Shown in pieces: positions 62,820 through 64,000 of a stretch of 64,000 bases of DNA. Under the pieces are notes generated by a model. That model was not told the origin of the DNA. It saw only the letters and a list, made by a program, of their open reading frames with translations, and ran no database searches. The stretch comes from Poecilobothrus nobilitatus. Taxonomy: Eukaryota > Arthropoda > Insecta > Diptera > Dolichopodidae. A program made the translations under genes and the position numbers. The stretch is from NCBI GenBank assembly GCA_947095535.1, contig OX352774.1:216244965-216308964 (forward strand), read 5' to 3'. Positions within the stretch are counted from its first letter, which is position 1. Every line of letters begins with the position of its first letter.

Positions 62820-64000
62820 TTTAATTTGTAATATTGTTAATATGGTATTATAGAGGTGATTGAAAAGGCAGGTGTTACTGGGGTTCTTCTGTGGCGTGAA
62901 AATATTCAACCAGAGAAGTACATATCTTTCAATTCATGAAGAGTGTAGATTAGATGAGACGCTGTATGTGATGGACAGATCATCGAGCAAGAGAGTACAA
63001 CGTGTTACTGGGGCTGGGTATGGGCAGTTAAAAGACCCTCTTTTTAAAACAAACATCAAGTATATTGTATAAGATTATTTATTAAGTTAAAGTACTAAAG
63101 AAGCTCCAAATTTAAAAAACAGAAAGGGAGTATATATAGACTGGATTAAAAAAAACATTATAACTTATTAATTACCAAATTTAAAAAAAAGCTATGATAT
63201 ATTTAAGAGTAGAAGATTCAAAAAACAATGGTTTAACGAATGTAACACAGAATGAATCAATTGTGATAAAGAAAATTTAAAAGCTTTGTTTACTAAAAAG
63301 GTATTGTTTTAATTATTACAAAACTTAACAATTTATTACAATACATTACAACACAATTATAATTTTAAATTCATTAAATTCCTTATCATTTTGTTAATGC
63401 ATGTATAAATATAGGCAAACAATATTCATACAAATTGTTTCTATTGTTATATACTATATATGTTTTCAATTTAATTTTCAAGTGATTTGCAAATAATACA
63501 TACGACTACAAAAAGATTATAAAATCATTTGTAGTTCTATTTTAATGTTTGTTGTTAAACACCTTTTGAAAAAAAAAACCAATTCATATACTTGTTCTCT
63601 TTTATAGTTTATTTTTTATTTTATTACTCCAATTTTTAGATGTAACATATCCGTATTTGTATGTCAGGACTCTTGAATTTATTACTCTTATATTGTTCTT
63701 AAAATGTTTTGTTTTTCTCTCCAATAAAAAATTTTTTTTATGTTAACAGCAATTTTAACGTTATAAAACAAAGTACTGTAACCCTGAAATTCTATTACAA
63801 TGTTATAAGCGCCTAAAAGTAGGCCATTTTCAGTTCAAGTAAGTATTTATAGGTTTCAATAAGAAAAAGTATCATAAAAAGCATAAAAGAAAATCGAGAT
63901 CCATAAAACAAATTGTGGAAATTAATCCTTCTTTTTACAACTGTTGTTTTTTAAGTTTTTTTTTTATGTTATTGTATTTTTGTTCATTGTTATCCTTCAA
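62820..64000. other. Terminal non-coding stretch
   Basis: A GC-richer segment at 62855-63060 contains an open frame of about 70 codons without an ATG near its start or any recognisable domain, and repeats GTGTTACTGGGG twice (62872 and 63002). It may be a mobile-element remnant. After 63100 the sequence returns to featureless A/T-rich DNA. Confidence 0.4.

Noticed and set aside
62860..63072. 70-codon frame in a GC-richer patch at the right end
   Set aside because: It lacks an ATG at the start, has no known domain and contains an internal DNA repeat; more likely a mobile-element remnant.

Overview
The window is nuclear DNA of an insect, most likely a fly (Diptera). It is strikingly A+T-rich, with long homopolymer and TA tracts. 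The coding genes have short phase-varied introns with GTAAGT-type donors, and codon choice is almost entirely A/T-ending. The best taxonomic marker is a near full-length orthologue of the carbon-dioxide receptor Gr21a, whose central blocks match the fly protein closely as I remember it. No search could be run, so the exact order is an inference.

Four protein genes can be supported. Two (minus strand, 11257-12126 and 25962-28028) encode secreted proteins of 238 and 688 residues that I do not recognise. They share a short motif, FDQRQ-x-G-x2-NIR-x2-LD, and look like distant members of one family lying about 14 kb apart. The third (plus strand, 39811-41452) is Gr21a in four exons. The fourth (minus strand, 45299-49168) is ethanolaminephosphotransferase 1 (SELENOI/EPT1) in six exons, with the complete CDP-alcohol phosphotransferase signature. 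Gr21a and SELENOI converge, with 3.8 kb of very A/T-rich sequence between their stop codons. The genes have no evident functional link: one is an olfactory co-receptor, one makes phosphatidylethanolamine, and two are unknown secreted products.

The other 50-odd kb is non-coding and rich in non-autonomous mobile elements. These are: tRNA-derived SINE heads on the minus strand (9.65, 24.9, 31.1, 55.5 and 62.7 kb); a foldback family with a shared core but differing repeat arms (5.8, 36.9 and 38.3 kb, plus fragments at 13.9, 33.6 and 35.3 kb); a pogo-like TA-flanked element (16.6 kb); a 1.28 kb terminal-inverted-repeat element with internal 475-bp tandem units (17.7 kb, with a diverged copy at 7.2 kb); palindromic MITE-like pieces (3.4 and 8.1 kb); a poly(A)-ended retroelement tail (58.4-58.9 kb); and several short duplications.

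No true tRNA, rRNA, CRISPR array or autonomous transposase gene was found. The strongest candidates for something undescribed are the secreted protein pair and the foldback family with interchangeable arms.
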